DNA from: Bog-756 sp052326605
Lineage (GTDB): Bacteria > Actinomycetota > Acidimicrobiia > Acidimicrobiales > RAAP-2
Assembly: GCA_052326605.1 (NCBI GenBank)
Contig: JBKQMB010000008.1
Coordinates: forward strand, 114,931 to 178,930
Direction of reading: 5' to 3'
DNA: 64,000 nucleotides
Shown here piece after piece: positions 1-8,790 of the stretch (positions are counted from its first letter, which is position 1; each line of letters starts with the position of its first letter). Position numbers and translations under genes: made by a program. The notes beneath the pieces were generated by a model. The model did no database searches. It was not told the origin of the DNA and saw only the letters and a list, made by a program, of their open reading frames with translations.

Positions 1-729
1 CAGGTCGGCCCGGGCCAACGAGGGAAGCAGCAGGGCGGCCTGGACCACGACGCCGAGGGTGGTCCCGAAGGCCAGCAGTACCAGGGCCGTGCGGTGGGCG
101 TCGATCGAGGCGAGGTCGGGGTGGGGAACCAGAACGTGGAACCACAGGAGGACGGTGATCACCACCAGGTTGTTGGCGATGGGGACGAACATCGGCGCGG
201 CGAACTTGCCGCGTGCGTTCAACAGGGCGGTGAACAGTGCGATCAGGCCGTAACAGGTCAACTGGGGGACGAACCAGCGGAGCAGGAAGATTGCGGTCTG
301 CTGCTGCTGGCGCACGTCGGCCCGGTGGTTGGTCACCGTGTAGAGGTGGATGATGCTGGGAGTCAGCACGAAGAAGGCCACCGTGGCCACGAGCAGCACG
401 ACGATGGTGACGGTGACCACCGCCGAGATGGCCTCCCAGGCGTCCTTGCCCCGGCGTGTGGTGAGGCGGTCGACGAAGACCGGGACGAAGGTGGCCGAGA
501 GGACACCGCCGATCACGATGTCCGTCATGATGTTGGGTGTGGTGTTGGCCAGGTTGTAGGCGTCGGCGAAGCCGAACCCGCCGAGCGCCGCGGTGAGGGC
601 CACGACGCGGCCCACTCCGGTGACGCGCGAGATGGTGGTGCCGACGGCCATGCCCACGGTGGCGCGGGCCAGCCGGCCGCTGCCGGGCCCTTCGGGTGTC
701 GGGATCCCGTCGACCTCGACCTCGGTCAT
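1..729 (-). CDS. murJ: Lipid II flippase MurJ (MviN), N-terminal part, cut by the window edge
   Basis: Integral membrane flippase of the MOP superfamily that moves lipid II across the inner membrane for peptidoglycan synthesis. About 243 codons are visible, read leftward from an ATG at 729; the C-terminal half lies beyond base 1. Family landmarks are the N-terminal GTTISRVTGVGRVVAL stretch, a conserved ADAYNLANTTPNI helix, and FVPVFVDRL before a run of hydrophobic segments. The ATG overlaps the stop of the upstream DUF6049 gene by ATGA (726-729), which implies translational coupling. The order DUF6049-murJ, next to a CCA/poly(A) polymerase-type gene, is the one known from Mycobacterium (Rv3907c-Rv3910). 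Confidence 0.95.
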   Translation of the reverse strand, partial: MTEVEVDGIPTPEGPGSGRLARATVGMAVGTTISRVTGVGRVVALTAALGGFGFADAYNLANTTPNIMTDIVIGGVLSATFVPVFVDRLTTRRGKDAWEAISAVVTVTIVVLLVATVAFFVLTPSIIHLYTVTNHRADVRQQQQTAIFLLRWFVPQLTCYGLIALFTALLNARGKFAAPMFVPIANNLVVITVLLWFHVLVPHPDLASIDAHRTALVLLAFGTTLGVVVQAALLLPSLARADL

Positions 730-3026
730 CGGGTCACCGGGAGGTCATCCCTGTCTTCGCGCTCCTCGTCCTCTTGCCGCCTGGACCGCCGCTTGAGCGA
801 GGTGCGGATCCACCAAACTGCCAGGACCACCACCGCACCGACCGACAGCACGATGCCGACCACCGAGGTGGCGGTGGATCGCACGCTGACCTGCCCGGTG
901 GAAAGCACCAAGACGCCGTCGGGGGAGCGCAGGGTGATGTCCACCTTGAAGACGCCCGAGGCCCGGGCACTCACGGTGACCGGGAAGATGCTCGTGTAGG
1001 CGGGCCGCAGGGTGATCGGCTGGGACCACTGGGTGGTCCCGTTGGCGAAGAGCAGCTTGTCACTGGTCAGGGTCAGTGAGCCGGTGACCGGGTAGGGAGC
1101 CGAGGACACGACGGCGACCGGCAGGGTCCCCCGCTGGGACGTCAGGGTGATGCTCCGGTCACCGCTCACTGCCAGCTGCGACAGTTGGGCGTCGACCGCC
1201 AGGCCGGTATTGGCCAGTACCTCGGACTGCTGGGAGGTCCGGAGGGTCTCGGTCTGCGCGGCCAGCACCAGGTCGCCGAGCTGCAGGCTCACCGCACGTG
1301 CGCTGGGCGCCGCCGAGGCGAACTCGTCGGTGCTGAGGCGTTGGGAGCGGATGGCGGCGGTGGGCAGCCCCGCGCCCCCGGTGGGCGGCACCAGTCGGCA
1401 CCCGGTACGGCAGCTCGCCACGGTGGGGAACAGGTCGAAGAGGTTGCTGATGGTGACCGGCTCGACGATCGGGTTGCTCTCCAACGATCCGAGCAATGCG
1501 TCGACGAAGGCCGGATCGGCCGACCATGCGGCCGGTGCCACCACCGCCACCCCGCGGGGGGTGATGGAGTTGGGCTTCTCGTAGTACAGCTGGGCCAACT
1601 CCGCCACCAGCTGGTGGGCGGCCAGCACCGGATCGCCCGGGTCGCCGGTGAAGCGCGCCGCCAGGTCGGCAGAGGAGGCCAGCGCCGTCATCGGGGCGCG
1701 GATCGAGCCGACCGTGAACGGCTCGGCCGCCGACCCGTCGGACGGCGAACCGGTCACCGTGGCCGACGGCAGCACGACCTGGCTGTAGCCGACGGCCGCC
1801 AGCGCGGAGAGGGTGCCGGCGTCGAGGCCGTCGCCGGTGATCCAGGCACCCTGTGCGCCTCCGGCCGGCGCTGACGCGCCCGGAGGATGGAGCACATCGG
1901 TGGCCAGCACCTGGGTGCCACGCGTCACCTGCATGGAGAGCTCGCTCCCGAGTCCGGCGGCCACCAGGCCGGCGGCGTTGACCGGGGTGAACGGCGACGA
2001 GGCGAACTGGTGCACGGTGGGGTCGGTCGCCAACTGTGCCAGTTGGGTGAGCGTGGACTGATGCCCCGGGCTGTCGAGGAGGCCCACGGTCTGGCCGCTC
2101 GCCTCGAGGGTCAGCGGAACGGTGGGGTGGGCGGCGACGGAGGCGATGAGGCCGGACACCGCTGCCAGCGCGGCGGTCGACGGCTGCTCCAACGCGGCGG
2201 CGGGGGTGGCCACCAGTTGGGACGGCGACGGTGAGGGAGCCGGTGGCTGGGTGGCGTGTACGGGGAGCACCAGGGCGACCCGCAGGCGCTGCGTGTCGGC
2301 GGGTGCGTCGGTGTACACCAGATGGGTGGTGATCGATCCGACGGCCGTGCTGGTGGCCGTATCGAACAACTGGACCCGGACCGGATAGACGCCCGAGGGG
2401 TAGGCCTGGCACTGGCCACCGGACGAGGCCAGGTCGATGGTGAACCCGGTGGTCGCCGGGGTGGCGGCCTGACCGGTCTCGACGGGCATCGAGAGGTCGA
2501 ACTCCCCACCCCCGATCGGGGGCAGACCGCTCACCGCCAGGGGCGACGAGGTCGAGGAGATCGGCGTACCCGACGGCCCCGACGGCGACATCGACTGGTC
2601 GAACGCCGACAGGCTGGACAGGCAGGCGTAGACGTCCACCGCCACACCGAGTTGCGCGGCGGGCACCGCACCGGAGCCGGGCCGCAACTTGAGATCGAAG
2701 GCCTGGCCGGGCGTCACCCACGGGGTCTGCGAGACGAGCACCAGCGGCGGCGCGCCGTGGGATCCGGCCACGTCGGTGGTCGGCGTCGCCGGACCGGCCT
2801 CCGCGTACGGCGGTGCGAGGAATGCGGCGAGCAGGGTCGCCGAGCACAGGGCGAGCGCTGTGTGCTCCACGAGCGTCCGCGATCGGGCTCGGAGACGGCG
2901 TGCGAGCGCCCACGAGTGGGCATGGCGCAGTCCCACCCCGATGGCCGGGGCGGGCTCGTCCCCGCATGGCACGACGCCGCGGGGGTCGCTGCCGCTGGGG
3001 CAGAGGCTGCCTCGTTCCCGATCCAC
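726..3026 (-). CDS. DUF6049 family envelope protein (Rv3909-like)
   Basis: Predicted 766-aa membrane-anchored extracytoplasmic protein. It has an Arg-rich N-terminus, one hydrophobic signal/anchor near residues 52-72, a long exported Pro/Ser/Thr/Ala-rich body, and a C-terminal membrane helix (about 728-748) followed by a basic tail (KRRSRRQ). Size, topology and position directly upstream of murJ, with a 4-bp overlap, match the actinobacterial DUF6049 family. Its biochemical role is unknown; the neighbour suggests cell-wall assembly or support of MurJ (inference). The chosen ATG leaves 41 bp to the divergent nucleotidyltransferase gene. A start further inside, nearer the signal segment, is possible. 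Confidence 0.85.
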   Translation of the reverse strand: MDRERGSLCPSGSDPRGVVPCGDEPAPAIGVGLRHAHSWALARRLRARSRTLVEHTALALCSATLLAAFLAPPYAEAGPATPTTDVAGSHGAPPLVLVSQTPWVTPGQAFDLKLRPGSGAVPAAQLGVAVDVYACLSSLSAFDQSMSPSGPSGTPISSTSSPLAVSGLPPIGGGEFDLSMPVETGQAATPATTGFTIDLASSGGQCQAYPSGVYPVRVQLFDTATSTAVGSITTHLVYTDAPADTQRLRVALVLPVHATQPPAPSPSPSQLVATPAAALEQPSTAALAAVSGLIASVAAHPTVPLTLEASGQTVGLLDSPGHQSTLTQLAQLATDPTVHQFASSPFTPVNAAGLVAAGLGSELSMQVTRGTQVLATDVLHPPGASAPAGGAQGAWITGDGLDAGTLSALAAVGYSQVVLPSATVTGSPSDGSAAEPFTVGSIRAPMTALASSADLAARFTGDPGDPVLAAHQLVAELAQLYYEKPNSITPRGVAVVAPAAWSADPAFVDALLGSLESNPIVEPVTISNLFDLFPTVASCRTGCRLVPPTGGAGLPTAAIRSQRLSTDEFASAAPSARAVSLQLGDLVLAAQTETLRTSQQSEVLANTGLAVDAQLSQLAVSGDRSITLTSQRGTLPVAVVSSAPYPVTGSLTLTSDKLLFANGTTQWSQPITLRPAYTSIFPVTVSARASGVFKVDITLRSPDGVLVLSTGQVSVRSTATSVVGIVLSVGAVVVLAVWWIRTSLKRRSRRQEDEEREDRDDLPVTR

Positions 3027-3067
3027 TCCGGACCGCAGCCTACGCCAGTCGCACTACCCTCGGCGGC

Positions 3068-4456
3068 GTGTTCCCCGAACGACTCCGGCCACTGGTGCAG
3101 GCCACCGCCGACCTCTCCGATCGTTTCCGGTCGGCCGGTCACACCCTCTACTTGGTCGGTGGCTCGGTGCGCGACGCCATCGTCGCCGAAACCGGGTCTC
3201 CTCTCATCGTGGGCGAGAGCGACCTCGACTTCACGACCGACGCCCGTCCGGACGACATCGAGGCGGCGGTGACCGGCTGGGCCGATGCCGTCTGGACCCA
3301 GGGGAAGCGGTTCGGGACCATCGGATGCCGGCGTCGCGGGCAGGTCTACGAGATCACCACCCATCGGGCCGAGGCGTACCGGCCCGACTCGCGCAAGCCG
3401 GACGTGGCCTTCGGTCACAGTGTCGAGGACGACCTCTCGCGGCGTGACTTCACTGTCAACGCCATGGCCCTCCGGCTGCCCGAGCTCGAGCTGATCGACC
3501 CCTTCAACGGCCTGGTCGACCTGGCCGAGCACCGGCTGCGGACCCCGCTCGACCCCGACGTCTCCTTTGCCGACGACCCGCTGCGGATGCTCCGGGCCGC
3601 CCGGTTCATGGCCAGGCTCGAACTCGAGCCGGCACCGGAACTGGTGGATGCCGTCCGCAGCGGCCATGCGCGACTGGCCATCGTCTCGGCGGAGCGGCTA
3701 CGTGACGAGTTGGACAAGATCGTGACGGTTCCGGTGCCCTCGGTGGCCCTGTGGTTCGTGGTGCGGACCGGCCTGGCCGACGAGTTCCTCCCCGAGCTAC
3801 CGGGCCTGGCCCTCGAACAGGACCCGATCCACCGACATAAGGACGTGCTGGCCCACACCCTGGCAGTGGTGGACAAGACCGGGCCCGACCGCCTGCTCCG
3901 ACTGGCCGCGCTCTTCCACGACGTCGGCAAGCCGAGGACGCGGGCCTTCGTTGACGGTGGGGTGACCTTCCACCACCACGAAGTGGTGGGCGCCCGCATG
4001 ACCCGCAACCGCATGCAGGCGCTGCGGTACTCCAATGAGGACGTCGAGGTGGTTACCGATCTGGTCAACCTCCATCTGCGCTTCCACACCTACCGGCTGG
4101 GATGGACCGACCGTGCCGTCCGCCGCTATGTGCGCGACGCCGGCCCGCTCCTCGACCGGCTCAACGAGCTGACCCGCTGCGACTGCACGACCCGCAACGC
4201 CAACAAGGCGAGGACGCTGGGCCGGCGCATGGACGAGCTCGAGGCACGTATCGCCGAGCTACGCCAGCAGGAGGAGCTGGACGCCATCCGCCCCGACCTC
4301 GACGGGGCCCAGGTGATGGACGAGCTCGGCCTGACCCCGGGGCGCGACGTGGGCCGGGCCCTGGCCTACCTCCTCGAGCTGCGGCTCGAGGAGGGGCCGC
4401 TGGGGGAGGAGGAGGCCCGGCGACGACTGGCCGAGTGGTGGAGGGACCAGGCCTGA
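3068..4456 (+). CDS. pcnA: CCA tRNA nucleotidyltransferase / poly(A) polymerase family protein
   Basis: Template-independent nucleotidyltransferase that builds or repairs the 3'-CCA end of tRNA. The 462-aa product from a GTG at 3068 has the class II head motif GGSVRD (about 31-36) and the metal-binding DLD (52-54). An RNA-binding middle with RMLRAARF follows. An HD phosphohydrolase domain (LFHDVGKPRTR, about 282-292, and a downstream HHHE) completes it, the architecture of HD-containing CCA enzymes. Longer upstream frames exist, but the GTG begins exactly where family homology begins and leaves room for a divergent promoter. Mycobacterium calls this gene pcnA (Rv3907c) although CCA addition is the likely activity. 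Confidence 0.93.
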   Translation: MFPERLRPLVQATADLSDRFRSAGHTLYLVGGSVRDAIVAETGSPLIVGESDLDFTTDARPDDIEAAVTGWADAVWTQGKRFGTIGCRRRGQVYEITTHRAEAYRPDSRKPDVAFGHSVEDDLSRRDFTVNAMALRLPELELIDPFNGLVDLAEHRLRTPLDPDVSFADDPLRMLRAARFMARLELEPAPELVDAVRSGHARLAIVSAERLRDELDKIVTVPVPSVALWFVVRTGLADEFLPELPGLALEQDPIHRHKDVLAHTLAVVDKTGPDRLLRLAALFHDVGKPRTRAFVDGGVTFHHHEVVGARMTRNRMQALRYSNEDVEVVTDLVNLHLRFHTYRLGWTDRAVRRYVRDAGPLLDRLNELTRCDCTTRNANKARTLGRRMDELEARIAELRQQEELDAIRPDLDGAQVMDELGLTPGRDVGRALAYLLELRLEEGPLGEEEARRRLAEWWRDQA

Positions 4457-4460
4457 CCGG

Positions 4461-5558
4461 TCAGGCGTCGGGCCAGACCGGGCCGGGGTCGCCGTCGGCG
4501 AAGGACTCCACCATGTCGTGGGCCACGTCGTCGTGGTACTGCACCGGCGGCGACTTCATGAAGTAGGCGGAGGGCCCGACCAGCGGGCCCCCGATGCCCC
4601 GGTCGAGGGCCAGCTTGGCGCACCGGACCGCGTCGATGATCACGCCGGCCGAGTTGGGGGAGTCCCACACTTCGAGCTTGAGCTCGAGGTTGAGCGGCAC
4701 GTCGCCGAAGTTGCGGCCCTCCATCCGGATGTAGGCCCACTTGCGGTCGTGGAGCCACGGGACATGGTCCGAGGGGCCGATGTGGACGTCGTCGGCCGAC
4801 AGGGCGCCGTGCTCGATCTGGCTGGTCACCGCCTGGGTCTTGGACACCTTCTTCGACTCGAGGCGATCCCGCTCGAGCATGTTCTTGAAGTCCATGTTTC
4901 CGCCCACGTTGAGCTGATACGTGTGGTCGAGGGCCAGTCCCCGGTCCTCGAAGAGCCTGGTCAGGATCCGGTGGATGATGGTGGAGCCCACCTGGCTCTT
5001 GATGTCGTCCCCGACGATGGGAAGTCCGGCGGCGTGGAACCTGCGGGCCCACTCGGGGTCCGAGGCGATGAACACCGGGATGGCGTTGACGAACCCGACA
5101 CCGGCCTGAAGGCAGGCGTCCGCGTAGAAGCGCTGCGCCTGTTCCGACCCCACTGGCAGGTAGCTGACCAGCACGTCGGCGCGGGCGTCCTTGAGGGCGG
5201 CCACCACGTCGACGGGCTCGGCCGGCGACTCCTCGACGGTCTCGCGGTAGTACTTGCCGAAGCCGTCCAGGGTCGGCCCGCGCAGCACGGTTATGCCCAG
5301 CTCACCCACGCCGGCGAACCGGATCGTGTTGTTCTGGCCGGCGAAGATGGCCTTGCCCAGGTCAAGGCCGACCTTGGCCGCGTCGGCGTCGAAGGCGGCG
5401 ACGAACTCGAGATCGCCGACGTGGTAGCCACCGAGCACCACATGCATGAGGCCGGGCACTGTTTCGGTCGGGTCGGCCTGGCGGTAGTAGTCGACTCCCT
5501 GGATGAGGGAGCTGGCGCAGTTCCCCACGCCGGCGATGGCCACTCGGATGGTGCTCAT
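4461..5558 (-). CDS. ino1: Inositol-3-phosphate synthase (Ino1)
   Basis: NAD-dependent conversion of glucose-6-phosphate to 1D-myo-inositol 3-phosphate, the first step toward phosphatidylinositol and mycothiol in Actinobacteria. The 365-aa protein opens with the Rossmann motif AGVGNCASS (about 9-17). It contains the family segments LVSYLPVGSEQA, GDDIKSQVGSTI and QLNVGGNMDF, the last two lining the active site. The ATG is preceded by AAGGGA at suitable spacing and overlaps the stop of the PadR gene by ATGA, so the two form one transcription unit. The same pair is known in M. tuberculosis (Rv0047c-Rv0046c). The convergent CCA gene ends 4 bp away. Confidence 0.96.
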   Translation of the reverse strand: MSTIRVAIAGVGNCASSLIQGVDYYRQADPTETVPGLMHVVLGGYHVGDLEFVAAFDADAAKVGLDLGKAIFAGQNNTIRFAGVGELGITVLRGPTLDGFGKYYRETVEESPAEPVDVVAALKDARADVLVSYLPVGSEQAQRFYADACLQAGVGFVNAIPVFIASDPEWARRFHAAGLPIVGDDIKSQVGSTIIHRILTRLFEDRGLALDHTYQLNVGGNMDFKNMLERDRLESKKVSKTQAVTSQIEHGALSADDVHIGPSDHVPWLHDRKWAYIRMEGRNFGDVPLNLELKLEVWDSPNSAGVIIDAVRCAKLALDRGIGGPLVGPSAYFMKSPPVQYHDDVAHDMVESFADGDPGPVWPDA

Positions 5559-6232
5559 GGGCTCAGTCCCTTCATTGCTGTCACTGCGTCCCCACCGTGG
5601 GGCTCGCGATTCTCGGATCGGGGTGCTGCCTGCTTCTGCCGCTCGGATTCGATGAGGCGATCGAGCCATGCGATGTCGTGCTCGGTCGCTTCACTGCTGT
5701 GCTCGACCAGCGAGCGGGCGTAGACGTCGAGGGTCTGGCCGGCCGCCCGCACCTGGTCGGTGGCCAGCCGACGGGTCAGTTGTGCCCGGCGACGTTCGAG
5801 GAGAGCGAGGCGGGCCTGGGGCGCCAGGTGTCGGGCGAAGGCGAGGCGGAGGCCGAAGCTCCGGGCATCGTCGGTCCCCGCTGGCTCATCGGCGTCGAGG
5901 AGCTGCTCGAACAGTTGATGGCCCTGATCGGTGATCCGGTAGACCTTGCGTGAGCGCTTGGTGCCCCGCGGGGCGGCAGCCCGTCGGGCCCGGACCCCGG
6001 CTCGCTCGCCGCTCAACGATCCGGTGAAGGGCATCGACGGGGCAGTCGTGGTGGTACCGCCCGACTCGGCGACCGCCACCGCGTGAGCCGCCTCGAGGCG
6101 GGAGAGCGCCGGGTAGAGCGAGCCGAAGGAGATGTTGGCGAAGAGCCCCAGTTCGTCGCGGAGGCGCCTGCGGATCTCATAACCGTGTAGCTCCTGCTCT
6201 TGCAGGAGGCCGAGGATGGCCAGGTCGAGCAC
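5555..6232 (-). CDS. PadR family transcriptional regulator upstream of ino1
   Basis: Predicted 225-aa DNA-binding protein. The N-terminal winged helix (ILGLLQEQELHGYEIRRRL, then SFGSLYPALSRLE) is the PadR signature. A basic linker (RARRAAAPRGTKRSRK) interrupts the wing, followed by a C-terminal helical dimerization domain of the Vir_act_alpha_C type. It starts at GTG and ends by overlapping the ATG of ino1, so it is probably an autoregulated first gene controlling inositol synthesis; that role is inferred from the operon. A twin palindromic GATATATC motif about 80-100 bp upstream is the best operator candidate. Confidence 0.9.
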   Translation of the reverse strand: MLDLAILGLLQEQELHGYEIRRRLRDELGLFANISFGSLYPALSRLEAAHAVAVAESGGTTTTAPSMPFTGSLSGERAGVRARRAAAPRGTKRSRKVYRITDQGHQLFEQLLDADEPAGTDDARSFGLRLAFARHLAPQARLALLERRRAQLTRRLATDQVRAAGQTLDVYARSLVEHSSEATEHDIAWLDRLIESERQKQAAPRSENREPHGGDAVTAMKGLSP

Positions 6233-6313
6233 TCAGGACCGCCCGCGCGTCGATCGGCCCATGAAGCCCGCGGCGGGCACGGCGCCGGTGTTCACCATCT
6301 GCATACCGTCCAC

Positions 6314-6335
6314 GATATATCAGTTCGATATATCA
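6314..6335. promoter_or_regulatory. Twin GATATATCA motif, candidate PadR operator
   Basis: Two copies of GATATATCA (6314-6322 and 6327-6335) lie 13 bp apart. Each core GATATATC is itself a perfect palindrome, and the site is a rare AT-rich island in very GC-rich DNA. It lies in the divergent region between the PadR-ino1 operon and the DUF5318 gene. PadR proteins usually bind AT-rich dyads near their own promoters, so autoregulation is the simple reading. Binding is inferred. Confidence 0.5.
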
Positions 6336-6496
6336 ATGCAACACATCGCCCCGGTCAAGAACCGATGCGGGGGCGTCCCACCCGGGCGGTGCGCCGACGC
6401 CTCCCGCTGCGGTGCACGGGGACGGGGACCCTTTTGATCGAACGGTCCAGGCGGTACCCTGGCCAGGTGAGCTTGCGACCCGGAGGGATCGAGGGC

Positions 6497-6907
6497 GTGC
6501 AGACCTCCCCGACCGGGGGACGCGTCGAGTACCTTCTCGCCCGCAACGCGGTCATCCGCGACTACCGGAAGGGCCGCCTGTCCAGGCTCGATGTCTGCGA
6601 TGCCCACCCCGAGCTGTTGCGGGCTGCCCGCAACCTGGGCCGGCCCATGGGCCAACAGTGCCCCATCTGCGAGCAGTGGGACCTGGTCGATGTCACCTTC
6701 GTCTTCGGTTCGCGCCTGCCGTCGGGCGGGCGGTGCGTGGCGACCGAGGCCGAGCTCACCCGCTACTGGCGGCGCAAGGAGCCGGTGGTCTGCTACGTGA
6801 TCGAGGTGTGCACCGACTGCTCGTGGAACCACCTGTCCCGCATGTACCCCGCCGGTGCCGGGGTGGAGGCAGTGGCCCGCCGGCCGCGGCGCGACCGGAC
6901 CAGCTGA
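6497..6907 (+). CDS. DUF5318 family protein (Rv0049-like)
   Basis: About 136 aa, cytoplasmic, with no membrane segment. It carries a four-cysteine zinc-ribbon-like pattern: CPIC in the middle (GQQCPICEQWDL) and CTDC near the C-terminus (IEVCTDCSWNHL), typical of the actinobacterial DUF5318 family. The GTG at 6497 is preferred because GGAGGG lies 9 bp upstream; a GTG at 6467 would add ten residues but has no clear ribosome-binding site. The neighbourhood (PadR-ino1 divergent, rpsF operon downstream) matches the Rv0046c-Rv0058 order in mycobacteria. The function is unknown. Confidence 0.85.
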   Translation: MQTSPTGGRVEYLLARNAVIRDYRKGRLSRLDVCDAHPELLRAARNLGRPMGQQCPICEQWDLVDVTFVFGSRLPSGGRCVATEAELTRYWRRKEPVVCYVIEVCTDCSWNHLSRMYPAGAGVEAVARRPRRDRTS

Positions 6908-7029
6908 CCACCCGGCGGCCAACTACGCTGGAGGCGGCAGTACGTCGTGCCCCGTGGCGGCCCCCGGGTCGCCGCCCCTACTACCGCCGGCAGCCCCCGG
7001 GCGCTGGACGGTCGATCAGGAGGATCCAC

Positions 7030-7845
7030 ATGCCCGAGCCCCGGTCCACGCCGGTGACCGTCCCTGTCGTACGCGCCGCCAAGCGGCGTGACGGCCACCT
7101 TCCCCTGGTGATGGTCACCGCGTACGACGCTCCCGGTGCCCGTATCGCCGATGCGGCCGGGGTCGACCTGATCCTGGTGGGCGACTCGGTGGCTAACAAC
7201 GTGCTGGGCTACGAGGACACCCTGCAGGTCACCGTCGAGGACATGGCTCACCACACGGCGGCAGTGGCCCGGGCCAGGCCGAAGGCCCTGGTCGTGGCCG
7301 ACCTCCCCTGGTTGAGCTACCACCTCGACGTGGTCGACACGGTCCGCAACGGGGCCACCCTCATCCGGGCCGGCGCCGGCGCGGTCAAGTTGGAGGGAGG
7401 CGCGAACCGGGTGCCGATGATCGAAGGCCTGGTCGCCGCCGAGATACCGGTGATGGGCCACCTCGGGCTCACACCGCAATCCATCCACACCATGGGCGGC
7501 TACAAGGTCCAGGGCAGGACCGACGCCGCGGCCCACTCGCTGGCTGTGGACGCGAAGGCTCTGGTCGCGGCAGGCTGCTTCGCCGTGGTCGTCGAAGGGG
7601 TACCCGGAACGGTGGGGGCGGCGATCACCGAGGCGCTCGACGTGCCCACCATCGGCATCGGGGCCGGACCGGCCTGCGACGGGCAGGTGCTCGTCCTGCA
7701 CGATCTGCTCGGGATCAACCCGACCACGCCCCGGTTCGTGCGCCGCTATGCCGAACTGGGGCAAGAGGCCACGGCTGCGGTCGCCGCCTACGCCGCCGAC
7801 GTGCGCTCGGGGGTCTTCCCCGCCGACGCGGAGGTCTACCACTGA
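7030..7845 (+). CDS. panB: 3-methyl-2-oxobutanoate hydroxymethyltransferase (PanB)
   Basis: Transfers a hydroxymethyl group from methylene-tetrahydrofolate to alpha-ketoisovalerate, giving ketopantoate, the first committed step of pantothenate and CoA synthesis. The 271-aa TIM-barrel protein shows the family motifs MVTAYDAPGARIAD, VGDSVANNVLGY (metal-binding Asp), GAGAVKLEGG, GHLGLTPQS and IGIGAGPACDGQVLVLHD. The ATG follows a perfect AGGAGG at 7018-7023, which decides the start against longer upstream frames. It is probably transcribed alone: 122 bp separate it from DUF5318 and the rpsF leader follows. Confidence 0.97.
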   Translation: MPEPRSTPVTVPVVRAAKRRDGHLPLVMVTAYDAPGARIADAAGVDLILVGDSVANNVLGYEDTLQVTVEDMAHHTAAVARARPKALVVADLPWLSYHLDVVDTVRNGATLIRAGAGAVKLEGGANRVPMIEGLVAAEIPVMGHLGLTPQSIHTMGGYKVQGRTDAAAHSLAVDAKALVAAGCFAVVVEGVPGTVGAAITEALDVPTIGIGAGPACDGQVLVLHDLLGINPTTPRFVRRYAELGQEATAAVAAYAADVRSGVFPADAEVYH

Positions 7846-7853
7846 GCACCGGC

Positions 7854-7925
7854 TAAGGTACTCCGGTTGTTCCGGCCACCGATCTGGTGGCCCATCCAGT
7901 TCCGACCTGCCCCACGCCGTGGGGC
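7854..7925 (+). promoter_or_regulatory. Leader of the rpsF operon with two hairpins
   Basis: A -10-like TAAGGT (7854-7859) is followed by two perfect 7-bp hairpins: GGCCACC/GGTGGCC (7874-7880 and 7886-7892, 5-nt loop) and GCCCCAC/GTGGGGC (7909-7915 and 7919-7925, 3-nt loop). The ribosome-binding site GAGGGAGG precedes the rpsF ATG at 7968. Many bacteria carry an S6:S18-binding motif with a CCG loop in this leader; both hairpins contain CCG near the apex. Autogenous control is an inference from position. Confidence 0.45.
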
Positions 7926-7967
7926 TCGAGCACAGCGTTGCCCGATCCAGAGGGAGGTGAGCCGCCG

Positions 7968-8303
7968 ATGCGGCCATACGAGACAATGGTTATCTTCGAC
8001 ACCGGTGCCGACGAGGCAGCGGTCAACGGGGTCCTCGACCGGGCCCTCGAGGCGCTCCGGGCCAAGGGGGGCAACCCCGGCCGCGTCGAGCGGTGGGGCA
8101 GGCGCACCTTCGCCTACGAGGTACAGCACAAGCGCGAGGGCTACTACGTCGTCATCGAGCTGACGGCCGAGCCGCCGGCGATCGCCGACATGGAGCGGGT
8201 CTTCGTCCTGGCCGACGAGGTGCTCCGCCACAAGGTCATCCGGCTCCCTGACAAGGTGGCCGGGCGTCGGGCTGTGGCTGCTGCGTCCGCGAAGGAGGCC
8301 TGA
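7968..8303 (+). CDS. rpsF: 30S ribosomal protein S6
   Basis: Small-subunit protein of 111 aa that pairs with S18 on the 30S platform. It begins MRPYETMVIFD, the standard S6 start, and has the ferredoxin-like core with GRVERWGRRTFAYEV and a YYVVIELTAEP strand. The start follows GAGGGAGG. It is the first gene of the conserved rpsF-ssb-rpsR-rplI operon; only 2 bp separate it from ssb. Confidence 0.98.
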   Translation: MRPYETMVIFDTGADEAAVNGVLDRALEALRAKGGNPGRVERWGRRTFAYEVQHKREGYYVVIELTAEPPAIADMERVFVLADEVLRHKVIRLPDKVAGRRAVAAASAKEA

Positions 8304-8305
8304 GC

Positions 8306-8788
8306 ATGGCCAACGGTAACTCGGTCACCCTGGTCGGCAACATCACCCGTGACCCCGAACTGCGGTTCACCAACACCGGGCAGGCCACGGCCAGTTTCGG
8401 TCTGGCCGTCAACCGCCGCTGGCAGAACCGCCAGACCCAGGAGTGGGAGGAGGCCACCTCCTTCTTCGACGTGGTGTGCTGGCGCGAGATGGCCGAGAAC
8501 GCAGCCGAGAGCCTCTCCCGGGGTTCGCGGGTGATCGTGACCGGTCGGCTCGAGCAGCGGAGCTGGGAGACGCCCGACGGCGACAAGCGGTCCAAGGTGG
8601 AGGTGGTGGCCGATGAGATCGGCCCGAGCATCCGCTGGGCGACCGCGCAGGTGACGAAGAACGAACGGCGGGCACCCGGCGACGGCGGCGCCTCCGGTGG
8701 CGGCGGGCGCGGTGCTTCGCCGTCGAGCGGCGGCTCCGGCGGAGCCGCCGAGTCCCAAGGATACGGATACAGCGAGGAGCCTTTCTAG
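8306..8788 (+). CDS. ssb: Single-stranded DNA-binding protein
   Basis: Protects and organises single-stranded DNA during replication, recombination and repair. The 160-aa protein has the OB fold at residues 1-115 (NSVTLVGNITRDPELRFT, FFDVVCWREMAENA, GSRVIVTGRLEQRSW). A flexible Gly/Ser-rich linker follows, then a short acidic-aromatic tail ending SEEPF. The usual end is DDIPF-like, so the partner-binding tip is a variant. It sits 2 bp after rpsF and 2 bp before rpsR. Confidence 0.97.
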   Translation: MANGNSVTLVGNITRDPELRFTNTGQATASFGLAVNRRWQNRQTQEWEEATSFFDVVCWREMAENAAESLSRGSRVIVTGRLEQRSWETPDGDKRSKVEVVADEIGPSIRWATAQVTKNERRAPGDGGASGGGGRGASPSSGGSGGAAESQGYGYSEEPF

Positions 8789-8790
8789 TC

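Noticed and set aside
94..999. Long open frame of 301 aa on the plus strand over murJ
   Set aside because: It is the antisense shadow of murJ and DUF6049: His/Asp/Gly-rich, no domain, and the opposite strand has clear homology.
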